From positions 79,060,159 to 79,124,158 of the forward strand of contig CANTUZ010000004.1 in the NCBI GenBank assembly GCA_947846985.1: a DNA stretch of 64,000 bases, given 5' to 3'. Every line of letters begins with the position of its first letter. Position 1 is the stretch's first letter. The position numbers and the translations under genes are program-made. The notes below the pieces were generated by a model. It was given only the letters and a program-made list of their open reading frames with translations, did not search any database and was not told where the DNA came from. Positions 59,983 through 64,000 of this stretch are shown here, piece by piece. This stretch comes from Fratercula arctica. Lineage: Eukaryota > Chordata > Aves > Charadriiformes > Alcidae.

Positions 59983-60600
59983 AATCATAGAATGGTTTAG
60001 GTTGGAAGTGACCTAAAGATCATCCAGTGCCACCCTCTGCCCCGGGCAGGGACACCTCCCACCAGCCCAGGTTGCTCCAAGCCCCGTCCAACCTGGCCTT
60101 GAACCCCTCCAGGGATGGGGCAGCCACAGCTTCTCTGGGCAACCTGGGCCAGGGGCTCACCCCCCTCACAGCAAAGAATTTCTGCCTCAGATCTCATCTC
60201 AATCTCCCCTCTTCCAGTTTAAAACCCTTCCCCCTCGTCCCATGGCTCCCCTCCCTGATCCAGAGTCCCTCCCCAGCTTTCCTGGAGCCCCTTTAGGGAC
60301 TGGCAGGGGCTGGAAGGTCTCCCCGGAGCCTTCTCTTCTCCAGGCTGAACCCCCCCAGTTCTCTCAGCCTGTCCCCACAGCAGAGGGGCTCCAGCCCTCC
60401 CAGCATCTCCGGGGCCTCCTCTGGCCCCGCTCCAACAGCTCCGTGTCCTTCTGCTGTTGGTGCCCCAGAGCTGGAGGCAGCGCTGCAGGGGGGTCTCCCC
60501 CGAGCGGAGCAGAGGGGCAGAATCCCCCCCCTCGCCCTGCTGCCCACGTTGCTGGGGATGCAGCCCAGGATACAGTTGGCTTTCTGGGCTGCAAACATGC
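59983..60600 (-). mobile_element. CR1 LINE, 5'-truncated, about 620 bp
   Basis: The minus-oriented 3' terminus starts ATCATAGAATGGTTTAGG and the body runs to about 60600. It covers the 3' UTR and the last part of ORF2 (a LRELGGFSLEKRRLRGDLP frame and, further in, an ANCILGCIPSNVGSRARGG-like stretch). It is GC-rich and well preserved, the same subfamily as the 23.4, 30.1 and 49.4 kb copies, and likely among the youngest CR1s here. Confidence 0.95.
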
Positions 60601-60705
60601 ATTGTCATGCTTCATTGTTCAAAGTGGTTTAAATTCAAGTGTGCTCCAAACTTTTTGTGTTTCTAAAAATTAATTTCCAAATCTGTATCTTCTCTCATAC
60701 TGCAT

Positions 60706-60736
<31 letters not shown>

Positions 60737-60737
60737 A
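60706..60737. repeat. Poly(A) tract
   Basis: About 31 bases, A with one G. It is not attached to a recognisable retrocopy. Confidence 0.92.
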
Positions 60738-61635
60738 GATTACCTTCTTACCCCTTTCCTAAATAACACACTCTAAATGACAATGTCTATTAGAATGAGA
60801 TCGTCATTGTCAGGGCCCTGAGGGCACTATCGTGCCCTACTGTCCCTTTTTCCCCTGCTCCCTGCCCATGGCCCAGGACACACTTCAGCTCAGCCCAGGG
60901 CCCTGAGTCCCTCACCACGGACTGGCCCAGACATGGAACAGGGGCTGCCTGGGGATTTGAACAGATATCAAATAAACTCACAATATAATACTGTAATCCC
61001 CTGCTGTAGCTGGTACGCAGAATGGTTGGGGCATGGAGTCTGAAAAACCTGTTGACTTTCGTGGACCAAAATCCTCCAACAATACAGAAATGATGCTAGA
61101 TAAATGCCAACCTTCTGCCATAGCATCTCAGCGTGCTCTGCTTCAAGACTTACCAGCAGTTCGTCACTACAAACTCATTGTAGTAATCTAGTTATACTAT
61201 AGAATATAGCAAACACACCAGTTAGGTGGTAGCACATATACTACTAGATACCATAAAGACACAGACTTTTTATTTTTTTCAAAATAATTTTCCTTCTGTT
61301 CTCTCCTCCGGAGCATTTTCCTTTCCTATAAAAAAAAATATACCAAATTTTATGCCTAGGTTGGTAGGTTTTGTTACCAGATGATACAAAAAGTCACTAA
61401 AATTCTAAAGGAAAAAATGCGTTTAAACTGTATTTAAGTCTCTTTATTCTGGCAAATTGCATTTTGCAGAAGAAACTGAATTTTTTCAGCAAGGCTAGTG
61501 CTGATTTTAACTATGCTCTGGTTTTTTTTGCTCTACGTTGTGTAACAATAGGTTTGAAATTCTTTGCACAATGATCTGTCATTTCTTATCACTTACCTTG
61601 TCATACTGAATCATTAAAAAAAAAGATATTATCCT
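60738..61635. other. Non-coding DNA with a GC-rich palindromic block
   Basis: From 60810 to about 60955 G+C is high. The decamer palindrome CAGGGCCCTG occurs at 60811-60820 and 60896-60905, each followed by AG. A stem-loop AGGGCAC-TATC-GTGCCCT is at 60821-60838. An AATAAA lies at about 60971. The rest is AT-rich with nothing recognised. Confidence 0.5.
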
Positions 61636-61790
61636 TATAGAATCATAGAATGATAAAACAGGTCGGTAGGGACCTCAAAAGATCATCAGGTCCAGCCTCT
61701 TGTGGGAAAGGGAACCTAGATGACATTGTATAGCACCCTGTTCATTCACATCTTATATGGCTGAAATATTTAGAAACACCATTTTTAGTG
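61636..61790 (-). mobile_element. CR1 LINE 3' scrap
   Basis: Begins TATAGAATCATAGAATG and continues with GGTAGGGACCTC and GATCATCAGGTCCAGCCTC, the inverted 3' UTR of a CR1. Homology fades after about 61750. Confidence 0.88.
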
Positions 61791-64000
61791 TTTAAAGGCC
61801 CAATTCTTGCCTTGTGAATATAGGTACAGCGTAGACTAATGTTAGCAGTATTGGTACTGTAGCAAAAAGTAAGAATATTTAATTTCCTATTTTAAATTGT
61901 CAGATTGAAGCTTACAAGAGAAACAGAAAACACTTGAATTTATAAATAAAGAAACACAAACTGAATAGGAATTAACAGTCCATGTAAACCTCATTAAAAT
62001 AAGATTAAAAATATTTTTCTCTTAGTCTGATGTATAATACATCAGCATTTAGTAGTCTATAAATTGGCATCATCCTGAAGAATATGGTTTAACGCAATTC
62101 AACACCAGAAACTACTGTGAAATGTTATTAATCACCAGCACTCATAGAGAAAAAAAATAGCAAATTTACAAACTTTGCTTTGAAACCAAGAGTAATATTT
62201 CTCCAAATATTTGTCTCACAGATTTCCTAAAAAAAAAAAATTTCAAATGGCTTGAAAGTAAAAATGGTATGGTTTATAATCTAACAAACAGCAAGGAAAT
62301 CTAAAATAGAGCGTTTACTGGAAATTATGTTTTTTAATAAGTTAATAAAGAAGAAAAATGGTGAAACTCCAACAACCACACAGCTCTTCACCCAACTGTG
62401 AGGTACTGCAATAGCGCCTTTTACACTGGAAAGGGTTTCAAAATGTATTGGAGAACAAGAATCAGAGAAATAGAAATTTTTGAAATTTTTCAGGTAAAAA
62501 TCTGTTCCAAAGTCTTCAGATTACCCTCATCTTAAACACCCAAAATTATACACCAGTTGTGCTTTTTAAAACGGGGAATGAGATAGGAAGTATTTTACAT
62601 AGTTAGACGAGTAAGTATGGCTTCATTTACAAGTTTTTAAAGAACGCATTTTAAAAACAGTGGCAGTACATATTGATATAAAAAAATGTATTTGAAATCA
62701 CAACTTTTAAGAAAGTATTTCTAAAAATTATACAGCTTGTGTTTTTATTCTTGCTATTTTTTTTTTTTTTTTAATCCTAGAACCATGCCATAGCTGACAA
62801 AAAGTCATTAAATATTTTGGTTGATGCATTTATATTTTGAAGAAAATAAAAACCTTTTAACAGGATAGCTAGATCCATCAAGAACTTTTTAAATGTATCT
62901 GGTGTCTATTCCCTGGCTGATCAAGAAGTTTGATTACTTCTTCATTTTCCAGAGAGATTGTAGCAGCCTTTTGTAGCACAACCTCAGTGTAGGGTCACAT
63001 TTACAGAGATATCGCACGAAGAAAAGAGTGCATATAGTAGTTGTATTTGGATAAATGTAATATTTTTTGAGGTATTTCCATTTACGGACTGAGTACAAGT
63101 TCACATTTCTGTAAGACACTAATCCAGCCTGATTTATGACTGAAAAAAGACAAGATTATTTCAACTGATTTATGGAATTTAAAAATTAAGAATGCATGAC
63201 CTACAACATACTCCCAACCAAGACAAGAATGAGGATGTCACAGCTTGGTTTTACCTAGCGTAGAAAGATTGGTGGGTTACTCCCCAGACACAAAAAGATT
63301 ACAAATGACCCAAGCAACAGAGATATGAATAATCCTTGAGGACGCTGCAAAGATTTTAGTGAAAGACAGAGACCATTGGAAATGGTACATGCATCTACAC
63401 ATTCCACAGAGTGGAGACTGCCACACGAGCATCTCCAGGTGTTCTTCCAAAACCTTCCGAGTCCGTTATCATTTATGGGGTAGGTACAGCATGAAAGGGA
63501 ATTCTTAAATCTGCCAACTAAGTATTTGTACAACTGAGGTGCGTATTTTCTTTCAGAGTGAGAGCAGTCAAGAAATCATTGATTAGACTAGAAGAAAAAT
63601 ACACATTTTAAAGTGATTTTTTTCATAGTCTTGACAATTTCTTCATTTTCTCTAACTGATATCTCTCTCCCTATATTCCCACACTCTCTATGCTAAAAAT
63701 TATTCAGAATACAGATGTGGGAGTATCGCAGGAAAGGTAGAGCAGAGGATTTTTCAACAGTTTCATGGTACTATTGGGAACTAATTTACTTTAAAAAACC
63801 AGGTGAGAGAGAGCTACACGGACTATGAGCTGCATTGAATAGATGGATTCTATTCTTTTCAAAACCAAGTCCCTCAAATAAAGCAAGTATTTTGATATTC
63901 CTGCTTTGTCCCTAATTTCAAGGAGACTTCCAACACCACAAACTATATGGAAGCTTGGAGAATTAAAAAAATAGTGGACAGTAGAACACGTCAGAGAAAG
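61791..64000. other. Unique AT-rich non-coding DNA to the window end
   Basis: No gene, transposon tail or RNA recognised. A T run is at 62757-62772. Open frames are all below 100 codons and without splice support. Confidence 0.6.

Noticed and set aside
57222..60673. Several 80-147-codon frames near 57.3 kb and 60.3 kb
   Set aside because: They lie in or antisense to CR1 ORF2/3' UTR and are not host genes.
1..64000. CRISPR arrays, bacterial operons or phage genes
   Set aside because: No regularly spaced direct repeats with unique spacers, no dense coding and no ribosome-binding-site pattern; the avian CR1 and LTR content settles the domain of life.

Overview
The window looks like AT-rich nuclear DNA from a bird. 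The evidence is a set of CR1 LINE retrotransposon copies, most of them 5'-truncated and ending in the avian CR1 tail (repeats of ATTCTATG, or CATAGAAT on the other strand). There is also one solo LTR of a type I know from bird genomes. Large spaces between repeats are filled with unique, stop-rich sequence. I find no convincing protein-coding gene, rRNA, tRNA or CRISPR array, and nothing bacterial. It reads as a gene desert or the inside of a very long intron; the species cannot be named from this sequence.

Layout. 0-10 kb: unique DNA with pyrimidine tracts, a 98-bp-period tandem duplication at 2.1-2.3 kb and an (AAAAG)n array at 5.4 kb. 10.2-10.9 kb: the clearest CpG-rich, promoter-like block, with a CCAAT box, a nuclear-receptor-type inverted repeat and an RFX-type X-box. 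12-36 kb: mostly unique sequence with four short CR1 tails (12.0, 23.4, 30.1, 35.0 kb), small tandem duplications and a few splice-site-bounded segments that could be non-coding exons. 36.3-38.0 kb: the longest CR1, carrying a decayed reverse-transcriptase ORF on the minus strand. 43.1-43.2 kb: a cluster of inverted repeats with four GATA motifs in DNA that looks like a conserved non-coding island. 48.9-49.9 kb: a solo LTR split by a later CR1 insertion. 55.0-55.7 kb: an old, diverged CR1. 55.8-57.8 kb: a hairpin, a TATA-box region of raised CpG content, another CR1, a (TA)n repeat and a GC-rich block. 59.1-59.4 kb: a well-formed candidate exon followed by an 11-bp-stem hairpin. 60-61.8 kb: a long CR1 tail, a GC-rich palindromic block and a last CR1 scrap.

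How the parts relate. No set of genes works together here. What can be read is a history of retrotransposition, including one insertion that dates another, plus scattered candidate regulatory or RNA elements. Their reality depends on alignment to other birds and on RNA data. All exon calls rest on splice-site consensus read by eye, which gives false positives at this scale, and their confidence is set accordingly.
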